Source: Ryuthela nishihirai (taxonomy: Eukaryota > Arthropoda > Arachnida > Araneae > Heptathelidae). From it: 64,000 nt of DNA. Numbering within the stretch: the first letter of the stretch is position 1; every line of letters begins with the position of its first letter. Where the stretch lies: positions 54,150,613-54,214,612 of the forward strand of contig JAWZYU010000024.1 of the NCBI GenBank assembly GCA_038380435.1, read 5' to 3'. A program made the position numbers and the translations under genes. The notes under the pieces are model-generated. The model saw only the letters and a program-made list of their open reading frames with translations, was not told the DNA's origin and did not search any database. Positions 1 through 12,600 of the stretch are shown here, piece by piece.

Positions 1-491
1 GGCATTATAGTTCCTAAATTGGGTCTAATCACAGGAAGGGATCCGAATTTTTAAATCCAACATCAGGTATATATGTACACCATGCATGAATTTTGTGACC
101 ACTCTGTCAAATACCTGTGGAATTATAAGGGTGTCAAAATTTTCAGAATAGAAATAAAACTCAGTAACTTCTGTATAACAAAGCCACTAGCAATGAAATT
201 GCACACTGATGTCAGCATGATGTAGAAGAAACAGACACATTCTTTACAGTGTCTGCTGCCAATTAGGATACCCTTATTAAGATATCACCTTGATAATATT
301 CAGAAATTTTGTAAGGTTGGGATCTCAGTGTATTAACACTGAAAAAGCTCTAAAGCACAAAAAAAAGAGTTTCTCAACTTCAAAACCATTAATCCCCATA
401 TTTTATTAATTATGTTCATACAAACTCCACTATACTCAGCAATTAAAAAAAAAAAAGCAAAAAGTAACAAAATATTACAATTCATTCTCAC

Positions 492-661
492 CTTGACTTG
501 CTCCGAAACCCACTGGAAATTTCGCTTTACTTGATCTAGATCTTCAGAAGTAACTTCTTGAAGATTTCTATATACTTGTTTATCAACCATAAGTCTTTTA
601 TCACCTGAAGGCCAAAGTCTCCAAGAATCACTGTCAATCACATCAGCTAATACAATTTCCC
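492..661 (-). CDS. PAICS: PAICS exon 5 (last exon inside the window)
   Basis: Acceptor GTTTCAG and donor GTGAGA. It encodes residues 199-255: [19 protein letters not shown], then the [16 protein letters not shown] segment and the [13 protein letters not shown] helix that ends the synthetase domain. It exits in phase 0. Reading on without splicing leaves conserved sequence at once, so the AIR carboxylase exons must be further left. None is visible in 1-330. Confidence 0.95.
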
Positions 662-3600
662 CTGAAACAAATGGAAAACAATTACAGCAGGCCCTATGAA
701 ATTGTATTACCAACTCATCAGATCCCATCAACTTCAACTTATGCTATCATATAACATACATATATATGATAAGTTGATGTATAACATGCATAATATATCA
801 ACTTACTTATCATAACAACTGAAAAGATTTTGAATTTGTTTCATAAAATCACTGTGAAGATATAGAATGCAAATGGGGAGGGGATGTAATCTCCATTTTC
901 AGAGTTGTCCTCATTTGTGGTTGTTGGATATACTGAATTACAGAGTGTTCAAAAAGTCTGTGCACCTGATGAGGAATACCTGTACTATTACAATAAACGT
1001 TGAAAGTGTCTAGTGCATCTTGAGACATTTAGGGACACGTGATGGTGTTAGTGTGATGTTAGTGGGAGAGACATGGTCGCCTGACTGTCAAGCAGTCAGT
1101 TAGCCACATTGAGCCAAGCAGTCAGGCACTGTAGACATGCGTTGTGGCAATGGTGTTACCTGTTGAGGAGCATAAGTTCCTTGTGGAACATGTGTTTCGG
1201 TGTGGCAGAGAATACATACAAGATGTTCAACAACGATTCCAGGCACAGTTTCCGGAAACCAAGGTGCCCCATTGTAATGCAGTGAGGCAGTTAATTCAGA
1301 AATTCTGGGAAACCGGTTCCATGTGTGACATGACCAGATCTGGTAGCCATCAATACTGACAGAGGAGAAAGTGTTGGATATCACAGACGGCATGCTCCGA
1401 AGCCCAAAAAAGTCCATCAGGAAACTGTCGTAGCAGGTTGGTGTTTCATATGGCACAGCCCATACAGCTGTAAAAAAACGCCTAGGCCTATACCCTTACA
1501 AAATCACATTCATGCATGAAATAAAACCTGCCGACAGTGTTAAGCGGAGTGCATATTGCAGGTGGTTTGTAGACTTTCTTGACCACGAAGAAGGACATTT
1601 TGGATGTCACATTCTAGACGAGGTGTACTTCCATTTGTCAGGGTATGTAAACAGTCAAAACCCGCGCCTCTGGTCCTCACACACTCTCCATGAGTTCCAT
1701 GAGTCACCACTGCATGATCAGAACATTGGTGTTTTGGGTTGGAATTTCATGTAGGTGCATAGTCGGACCCATTTTTTCCTCTGAGACTGTCAACTCCCAC
1801 AATACTGTGACAATATTCTTTATCCTTTCTTTGTGCAATTATCAGAAGATGAAATTAACAGGGCCTACTTTCAGCAGGATGGTGCCACGGCCCACACATT
1901 GCATATGTCTATGGCACTCTTGCACGATTATTTCCCTGCCTGATTTTTATCTCTGGGGTGCAATGAAAAACTGTATTTGGATAATCCCTGCACAATTGAT
2001 GATTTGATGAAGACGGCCATGGCAGACTACATTCGGAATGTGGACTGTGCTGTGTTGAACGACATCTACAAGAACACAGTTTGGTGTGTCACTGTGTCTG
2101 GAGACACGCAGGCCACACTATCAACATTTATTACAATTGTACAGGTACGAATCTCCCATTCCTTATCAGGTGCACAGAGACTTTTTGATCACCCTGTATA
2201 CGAAAATGTTCAAAACAGCTGCATTTCAAAAGGAATAGTATCGTATTTTCACAAGACTCTTCATAATTTTGAAAATTTGCTGATTCAGTGTCCTGCATTG
2301 AAATTTATAAAAATATATCTAATAAAGATACTAATTTTTATAGTAAACTTAACATTGCTTTTTGTTTCATCTTTTGACTGGGCAATCATTAAAATCCTTT
2401 GTTTCCACAGGAATATGCATGAAGATAGTCACTTTGAATGAAATGCACCTTATAACTGCTTGTAGAAAGCCTGTAATTCTGGAAATATGGTAGTCCCCAA
2501 GCATTCACCAAATTATAATTTATCACGCTAGTAAACAGTTGAATGCATTTTGCATTTATTCAGTAATTGCTCATGCTTTGTTTGTGCATTTCTATACTAC
2601 CCATCAATAGTCTACCCAAAAAATTTCCTTGCAACAAATGGGCAGGCAGAGATTTTACAATGCTTTTTGTCTTGCATTCACCCCCTCCCCCTTTTAAATT
2701 GATGAATTACATGAAAGACTGGGTAATGCTGATTGAATTTTATAATAGCCCAAATTGATTGGTTGAATGGACATTCAAATCCATATGTAAATTTGCATTT
2801 GTTTACAACTTTTAACCAGAATTTCCTTCCAAACTGACTAGTTTTACAGTTTGTAATATTATGTACTAGCCTAAAATTATGTCTTCACTATTATATAATC
2901 GATGTTTCTGCACATATATTTTTTACCCTTCCACAGAAGGACTGATTTCCATGCCAAGGAAGTCCTTTTTGCTTCCATATCAAAAACCTAAACTATCCAT
3001 ATCAACAAGTTTCAAATTAGCTATCCGATATAGCATGATCCCCAAAAATCTATTGATAGGTCAACCGATCTCACAAGACATAATTTAGAGAAATAAAATA
3101 AACCTACTGAAATTAAAACTAAGGTTTAAATATTTAAAAAAAAAGAGTAAAAACCAACTTTACAAGGGGAGTATATCTGATATATGGGAACAACATTATA
3201 AACAATATATTATGGAGCTACTTATAACAAATGGAACAGAGATCGAATGTGTGAAGCCACCTGCATCCTCAGCTGCAATGAGCTGTGACCTAGTTGCAGC
3301 CAGTCTTGAAGCACAAAATTCTGTTTTAATTATAGTTTCAATCTGAGGAGCAGGAAAGATGCATAGAATGCTGGGATAAATGATAAAAATGAAAAATAAT
3401 TCTAGGAATATTAAAATAAGTTATAAATCAGAAAAGAATATAAAATGAGAAAAGAACAGAGGTATGTACTTCATAATTACTTCCAAAATCTTCAGTTTTA
3501 AAAGAAACATGTTTTTTATTAATTTTCAGGAGATTTTTGAAACAATGAAAAAAATTGTTGATAATAGTTTAAATCAAAGGACTGCTTCAGCAAAGACTAA

Positions 3601-6600
3601 TGCAAACAAATCAGCAATACAGCATAGTAGCTCTAAGAAATGGCAATCAGATGGCTTTAACAAATCCCTTATATTGTAGTTTAATAAAATATGCATCAAA
3701 TAAAAAAACAGTATTTTTCAAGCCTGAATTATATATTTTATAAAATATATGTGTAAGGAACTTTTAAAATGGCAATTTTTACTTAAAAAAAGTTTTTTTG
3801 TTGTACTAAAAACCAATCGTATGTCTTTGGCATCTCATTTAGGATTTTGCCAATTGATACATATGACCTGGACACTTGGAGGGGTGGGGGTAGCTCAGTC
3901 GGTAGTGCGCCAGGCTGGTAATTTATAATTCCCAGGTTCGAGTCCCAGCTGGGTCAGCGTTGAGATTTATCTCCGCAAAAATTCCCCGCCCTGCCCACGG
4001 TCAGTAGGGGACACCGATGGGTTTGGAAAGGCCGCCGTCCGTCAGATGGGATGTTAAGCCATGGCCCCATGTGTTGGAGAGCCATACCCTGTGCACGTTA
4101 AAGAACACGCTGCATGGCCTTGACGGGAGGCTACCATCTGTCTTCCAACAGCTGTTCCAGTGGGTCCCCTCCCCCAACCTTCTCTGAGCCTTCGGGGTCC
4201 ATGTGACCTGGCCATTTAGCCCATGGCGTGCAAAAAAAGTTCAGCTCAGAGGTAAAGCAACCCACTCAAAGGATTAAGGATACAGATATTCCCCACTTAA
4301 TACACTCCTGGCCAACAGATTTACTATAATGCATTATTAAAAAATCAAGGCTAAAGAAATATGTGTCAGTGAATGAACATTTTAGATATTCTGAATAAAA
4401 TCTGCAGTTCTTTAGATGCATAGAAGGAAAACAAACTATGAATGCAAAGAAATGTAATGTAATCCAGCATGCTGAACACTCACAGTACTTTTATATAGAA
4501 GTGTTCTTAACCATACACAAACTGGAAATGAAATCAAAACCAAGTTTCACCTGGTCAGCTTAGTGATTTAGAATTCTGTATCCAGCTTTTCTCATAGGTC
4601 TGAGGAGCTCTAGTTTACCAAAAATGAACCACTTCCAACTTTAACCACAGCTAAATTATGAAACCAAAGAATGAGGTTGATGTCATGTTACACAGCTCAC
4701 CCAAAACTGGAATTTTTGTTTAAAAATGTCTAAAAATTCTCACAATAACTGCAACATGATGAAAGATAAAAAAAAGGAGTCAGTTATGTCCAAACTTTAA
4801 ATGTTAATTAGTGAAAGTAGTAAAAGAGTAGTTGATCAATAACTAGGGCTGTTTTTCATGGTACAAATTTCCTTGACCATTTCCACAAATTATATTTAAT
4901 TTCTGTGAATTCCTAAATTTTTTTTCACAAATCAGCAAATTTACCCATTTTTTTTATACAAGATTCCTTAAATTTAATGGGTTTTTTTTCCCTTCAAAAA
5001 TTCTGCATTTATTTAATTTTTAAATTGTTGGTTAAATTTAGTCAGTTTCAGTAAATTACTGCCTTTCAAGTTTTTCTTAATTATGTTAATTTCCAAAAAT
5101 ATATGGAAACATGCTTTGAAAAATTAGTGTGGATATATGGCCTTTGCTTTAATGACCATTACTTTTCATGATTACATTGTAAACATCTTCCCTATGTACT
5201 CCTCAAATAAGTAAGAATCCCTTCCAATGCCCTCTAAATGGCTTTGCTTTTGAAATGGGGAATTCTGTTGCAACTCCACATTTCTCCAATGTACTGATGT
5301 TTACTGTCAGTGAAGCAATTATTTGATGTGCACACAAATTTTAATTATCATATTCTGACTACAGCTTTTGTGACTGGCAATGCTTCACACACACACACAC
5401 ACACACATTCAAAGAATGGGGATAAAAATTCTTAGTTGTATTTTTAAATGCAGTTTACGTTGCATGTAATGCTCATCTTCTAAATCTTGTTCACAAGATT
5501 CAAAACTGTTAATGTGACTGTAGTGTTTAAATGTAGATCTACTGCGTATCTTGCACATAAAGCTCAATTTAGGGTGCTTAGTCTGTAAAAGGAGACAAAC
5601 TTAGCAAACCACCAGTTCCTGTTTAAACAAGGTGTAACAATTGGTTCCAAGTCTCACTTTACCAGTTATCATGCAAAAGATTAAAGGTTATCCAAACATA
5701 AAAACAGGTTGTTTTTAGCAGGAAATGGAGAAACAGGCCCAGCACTAGATTAAATGATATTTTTGAAATGTATAAAAACGATTCCTTAAGAAGTGACCTA
5801 AACCAAGAGATGTGTACTGAATATTTGCATTATGTATATTGTTCTTTGAAAGTCCATGTCTATCAGCACGAATTCTACAATGAAAGATTTTGCAGTAAGA
5901 AAAAAAGTATTCTGTTACAGCTCAGAAAAAAATGGACAATATTTCAGTGACGTAAAACACTGCAGATTTCATCAGACTAGAAAACCATTATTTAAAGCAT
6001 GTCTAATTTTTTATCACAATCAACTAGATGCTTAAATATTTCTGCGAGTGATTTGATAACACAATTTTCAACAATATACCCATGTTTGGAGAGAGAACTG
6101 AATAGCCAAATGTTGATGCTATGAAAATACAAGAAATAAATAACACTGACAATTTATTTCCTTTCTGGTTGTCTCAAAAAACAAATATTTCCCAAGCAGC
6201 TCACTAATGTTTGTCAGTCCCAATAGTGTCCATCCAATCTTTTTTTAAACATAAGGTGCAATCCAGAAGTTCTAGGATTGTACTGATTAAAAAAAAGTAG
6301 GCTTACCCTAGATTTTAATCACTGATATCTCTTCAAAGTAGTCCCCATTCAACAAAACAACAAACCCACAGCTTTTCCCCATTGCTGAAAACACCTCTGA
6401 AACTCCTGTTTTGAGGGGTTGTTCTGTCAATTCTTAAGGTGGAACTTTACCTGAAGAGAAAGAAGTTGCAGGAGATGACGTCTGGTAAGTGGGGTGCTAT
6501 ATTATTTTTGGGAAATAACTGCTGAACAGATCGATTGGTGTGGACTGGCATATTGTCACAATGCACCACTCAGTCCTGTGTGTGCCATTTTCCTGGACAT

Positions 6601-9600
6601 TTCAGCCTTGCACTATCCCTCAAATACTTCAAGACCTTGATGTAGTACTGTTTGATTAACTGCCTGACCCACAGGAACTAACTCTTTGTGCAAAATTCCC
6701 TCTACATCAAATCAGCATGTATACATATTGATCTTCACCTTCTTCACTTCCTTTGGTCACAGTGAAGGAAGACTTCTACTGGGATGATTGCTGCTTTGTT
6801 TCTGGGTCATACCCATAAACTCAGCTTTCATAGCCAGTTATGACTTTAAAAAGGAAGTTTCAGTACTTTTTGATTTCGTCCTGAAGGTCTCTACATACAG
6901 TGAGCCAATGTTGTCTCTGGTCCTGAATCAGCAGTCAAGGAACAAATTTAGCAGCAATCTGCCTCATGTTGAGTTCTGTCAAGATACACATATCAGTCCA
7001 ACAATTCCACAGATGTCATTGTTTGTTGAGGGTACTCAGGCCATCCCTGAGTACCCTCAACAATTGATTATATTACTTAATTAAACATTGATTATATTAC
7101 AATTGTAAGCCACATGTAATGGAAATGGTGTCAGCACTTTCTCCATATTCTTGTCTGTTTGGAATCTTGCAGAGATGTTTGCCCATTTCTAAGATGCAAG
7201 AATCACTCAAAAGTCTGTCCTGCCCATGGAGTCAACACCAAATGCTTATTTAAGCATTTCTCGAATTTTTGAAGTTTGTTTTACTGAATTTGAGGCAAAA
7301 CTTGATGCAAATGCACTGTTCTTTCATGTCATCCTTTTTTCAGTTAAAAAAAAAAATTGTGAACTGACAGAAATGCACTAAAATGTATGTAAAGGCTTGG
7401 TATCAACTGTCATTGTGAGATTTGCCAGACTGTTTCACAAAAGGAGTAAGTTTGCTATACCCAGCAGCAAAAGTCAGAACTGCTATAAGTAGCAAGTCCA
7501 ATAACTTTTGGATTGTACTACATATAGTGGCATCCTGAGAGATTATCGCTGGAGTATAGAAAAGAGCAATTTGTCTAGGTATAACATGCTATATCAGAAT
7601 TCAATGTTGCTGACTGATATGTAAGGAGACAGTTGAACCTAAAGTCAGTCATTTCACATTTCTTTTTTAAGCAGGTATATGGAACCTGTTATCGTTACTT
7701 TGATGTACAAACCCCACAAATGAAATTTTTATGATCTGTGAAATTGAAGTGTACACAATTTCTAGTTTTTTATTGAATAAAGTTGCCAACACAGCAGTAA
7801 TTCAAATCAGTTTAACATGATTATACTGTAATTTAATTGCTATTGACCAAGCTATATACTCATTGGTTTATCTATGCTTTGCACTTAGGCAACGGTAGAA
7901 AACTTATCAGTGAGTTTTTACAGATTACACTCTTTTATCTCTTAGACCATAGAGGATCTAGCATGTAGATAATTTAATTATTAAATTAATTACCACTTTC
8001 ACCTTCTTAACTTACACTAACAATGAATATAAGTGATATCTACATAGTTGTTACAATATTTGGTATTACATTATCTTTTGCCACTGCGGCATCTGCTTTT
8101 AACTCTTATGAGAGTTTAAAACATACCAAAGTCCTTCACAGTTCAAGATTTCCAGAGTGATGATGGTACTCTTTTGAATTGTAGGCCACATGTAATGGAA
8201 ATGGTGTCAGTTTTTTGTTTGTGCAACATAGAGTCACTGATAGCTGATGTAATTAGTGATTTCATTTATATTTGATGGAATACTACAGTAGATCACATCC
8301 ATCTTGCACTGGCTGGCACATAATCTGAAGTTTTGTTATCTTCAGGTTACCAGTCCTGTTTTTTTACACTTTGATTTGACTTTTCCTATGTTGCACACTC
8401 TTTTGCAATTCATTTAATTTGTAACATGTTCAACTAGCATGTACTAAGTCATTATGTTCTGAAATTCTATTTAAGTGTAATTAAATGAACTTACAAAACA
8501 TTTAAAACTAAGTGGTGTTATGTTTCATGTCACATGTCAAACATTTCTTCTGGCTGCTATGTCAGTATCGCATAAGCATTCTTTTTTGCATATTAATATG
8601 AATATTTTCGGTATAGTTCAGTTGATATTTTGTGTGGCTAGTAATGATGCAAATAAATTCTTCTTTATCTAATTAGTTTCCTATTATTACTTATGTTAGA
8701 TTCTTTATTATTCTATATCCTTTATATGTTATGCTAATTTCTGTTCTATTGTTCTGTAGGTTATGCCTACGCAATTAGTTTTCCCTTGTAATTTATTATG
8801 AGGGTCATGAATTTCAATTTTATACACTCCACCAGTAGGTTTGCTTTTATCTCCATCATTGTTTTAATTTATATTTTATTTATAAAATTGATTGCACATC
8901 CAGCTTCTATACTAATATTATAAATATATTTTATTTCTTTCTAAAATCTTTTTCTGTGTTCTATTTATCTGGCCACCAAATCTACTGGTTTGTTGTTCAT
9001 GGGTAACCATGGGTCCAGGGAGAGGGCATCACAATGGGATCACTACTCTCTGGATTCGTAGCAATGCAGTTATACAACATGTTGAATATACAGCTTTGTA
9101 AAAAAAAAAACAGTTAAACCAACTTAATATATCCATTACAATGACGACATTAATTTGTTGGGACCACACTGCACCAATATTAACAGAATTTATAAATACG
9201 TTTAATAATGTATATCTTCAATTAAATTTACTCATGAGGCTGAGGTAAATGGAGAACTCCCATACCTAGACATACTGATAAAACAGGAGAATACTAAATG
9301 TACAACCAATATATATAGGAAATAAACCTTTATACTGAATATAATTCCTCAAAAGTCACCACACACAATTATAAGAAATCAGCCATTAAAGCTTATCTCA
9401 TAAGAGCACACAGATATTGTACAGAAAATATATATCTTAAAAGAAATAGAATATATTAGTATAGAAGCTGGGTATACAATAAATTTTGTAAATATAATAC
9501 ACAGATCAATATAAATTAAAAAACCATTCGCAACTAACACCGGCACAAAATATTGAAAAACAGCAATATACTAGTAGCTTCCCATTCATACAGGGAGTTT

Positions 9601-12600
9601 CTCATACTCCAAAAAATGCAGTACATAAAAATATAGTAAATAAAGAGTAATCTGTAAAAATTCACTGATATCTAATAGACCATAGAGGTTCTAGCATGTT
9701 ATGATATTATATCTTGTAAGTGTATGGCACCATTAAAAATTGCCATACACTATATATAAAAGAATTAATAATCAATTGTAGAGATAAAAGCAAACCTATT
9801 GTTGGAGTATATAAAATTAAAGTTCACGACCCCCATAATAAATTACAAGGGAAAAATAATTACGTAGGCATAACCTACAGAACAATAGAAGAGTGATTAG
9901 CATAACATAAAAGCAATATAGAATAGATTTCTACAACAGCTCTAGCACAAGTAATAATAGAAAACTAATTAAATAAAAAAGAATTATTGGCAACAATACT
10001 AACTGCCCCCTCCCCACAAAATATCATCTGAACTATATTGAAAAGCACGATTGCTTGCAGAATTTAGTTTTCCTCCTGCAAGAAATTTAAAGTCCTAATC
10101 ACAACTTCGAAACTTTAAAACTTCATTAAAAAAATATACGCCACATAGTTACTGCACAACGCTGTTTTTATATAAGTAACAAACTTATGAAATATGCTTA
10201 GATTGATAATATGCCATATAAGCAGTTTTTCTGTTACATTTTCTTTGGAGATAATACAGGAGAGATGAATAGTCTGTTATACATAACAAGTCACCATTTG
10301 AGGTCATAATAATCTATTGACATAGGTCTATGGTCATTTTGTCTATTGGCACGTGTCCAGAAAGTTCAATGTTAAGACCTTTCTTTATTAAACTTCTTTC
10401 TATACACAGTGACTATTTTGGTTATTAGTTTTAAATTTATATACTGTGAGAACCACATTTTTTAACAGTTTTACTACATACCTGTAGCTGCAATTATCCC
10501 AAATTCCACCTTCATATCAATGAGGCTGCAATTCAATGATTTCCATGCTTTCTCCAATACTTCAAAAATACAAGCAGTTGTTTTCAACATTATGTCAATT
10601 TCGTCTTTGCCAATGATTATTCCACCAACTGTTAGCTGAGCATCTAAGAGCTGTTCAGTAGACCACTGTGGGTCATGGTTTGCATCGTCCTTATTATGAA
10701 AGAAAAGGCAACTATATATATATGTGTGTGTATTAAAAATAAATCATTTTTATACACAATTAAATTACATGAAAAGACACTACATTGATTTCATAGTCTA
10801 AATGAATCTAGGAAATTAAATAATGTCAGTAAATGAACAATGTTTTTTTTATTCAAGTCCTACAAAACGATTTATAAGGTCGACTAAAATATACAAAATG
10901 ATTAGGACTTACAGTTAAAAGTACTGTACACAAAACTTTGCTATTTACAACTGCATTTGTGTATGGTTACGGTAATGGGCTGTTTTATCTCTGAGCAGTA
11001 CTGATGTGTTCATAATAGGCTAAATGGCCTGGTCACAAAGACTCTTAGAAGGTTGAGAAAACATTAAGTGCTATAATAATGGCTTTCTTTAATAACACAA
11101 CTTAATGTGCGAGTTGATAAAGCTTGCAATGATCACTTTTGCATTGTACTGGAGTTTGACAGGATTTTATTTTGTCACTTTTGGTTATTATGTTACATAA
11201 AATTCATTACAAGACTGTATTCATTGAAAAATTAATGCAAAAGATAGCCTTAAATCAAGGATCTTGAACTCGCTTCATATAGAACCAAATCAGTTATATC
11301 TCAATATATAGCAGGCTACATTATATTTTAGCAAAATTTAATGAAACAATTTATATAATAATATATTATCTCTGTCAGTGTGTGGATTGTGGTTGTTTTA
11401 CCTATGAGTGTCATTTTTTTTGCACAGAATGCACTAAATGGACAGATACTTTTCTGACCCAAGGGACTCGGATAAGGTTGGTGGAAGAGGACACACTGGA
11501 CAGCTGTTAAGAGAATCTGGTAGCCTTCAGTTAAGGCCATCCAGTATGTTCTTTAACACACACACACATACACAGGCCATGGTTTAATATTACATCTGAT
11601 GAACAGCAGCCTCTCCAGGCCCATCAGTGTCCCTTTTTCTAACTGAAGGGAGGTGGGTGTTAGAGGAGAGAAACCTTAACCTGGCACAGGTGGGATAAAT
11701 CTGGAAACTGCAGTTTACAAGCCTGGCACTCTGCCAACTGCACTACCCCAACCCTCTGTCACCTGTGTAATAGAATCCAGTTGTCCAACCCCCCCTCCCC
11801 CCCAAGAACATTAACTAAAAATATTAAAGAAAAAAAAGCTAGTGCTCTCAACCTTATACACTCCTATTCCTGTAGAGATGCACCACTGGAAAACCCACTT
11901 GGTAGAGAAGACTTAATACCTTGAGAACTACAAGAACCATCTGTCACTTCGTATTAATCTTTCCCCCCCACAAATATCTGCAAATTCATTTAGTGATTCC
12001 CATAAAATATTTCACTGGCTTTGTTAGCAGAATCGATAACTCTAAGATGAGCTGAAACTAAGTGTAAGGTGGGAAAATGTTGTTTGTCTATTCCTTTACA
12101 CATACAGGGTGATTCAAAACTTATCGTTCAAATTTCGTGGGGAGGTAGGGAATACGTCAGGAAACCGATTTCACATAGGAAAGAATGTCCGCAAATGTAC
12201 GCATGCGTATGTAGAGGGCGCTGTGTGTACCCAACCAGTGTACAGCTCGCCCGACCACTCCCGCTGTCATCAGTGTACGAGCTGACTTACTAGTGATAAG
12301 ATGAATTGTTTTATGCATCAAGAGCTAGCGGATATGCATCTCGCATATGGGGCAGCTGGCGAAAGCGGCCGCCGAGCTAGGCAAGTGTACGAAGACCGAT
12401 ACCCCAACAGAAGAATACTGCAGCATCAAATGTTTGCACGTGTGCATCGCAATCTGCACGAACGTGGTTCACTGCGCAGCAACATGCAGGATACAGGGAG
12501 AAGACGACTGACGCGGACTGTCAACATCGCAGAACAAGTCCTACAGTCCATCGAAGATAATCCGAATACCAGCACACGAGCTATTGCTCAGCAGCTTGGG

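Larger units (their letters stand above)
6258..7523 (-). mobile_element. Degraded mariner-type transposon, minus strand
   Basis: Minus-strand translation gives mariner transposase fragments in the right order. An N-terminal domain lies at about 7350-7150 ([34 protein letters not shown]). A catalytic-core remnant [10 protein letters not shown] lies at about 6550-6520. [10 protein letters not shown] piece stands for the YSPDLAP block, and the C-terminus [10 protein letters not shown] lies at about 6345. Imperfect inverted ends flank it (TGCAATCCAGAAGTTCTAG at left; reverse complement of the right end TACAATCCAAAAGTTATTG). Many stops and frameshifts: inactive. The hairpin at 7023-7063 interrupts it. 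Confidence 0.75.

Noticed and set aside
1..330. First AIR carboxylase exon of PAICS
   Set aside because: No VVLMGS-like motif is seen on minus, and the next exon is probably off the left edge.
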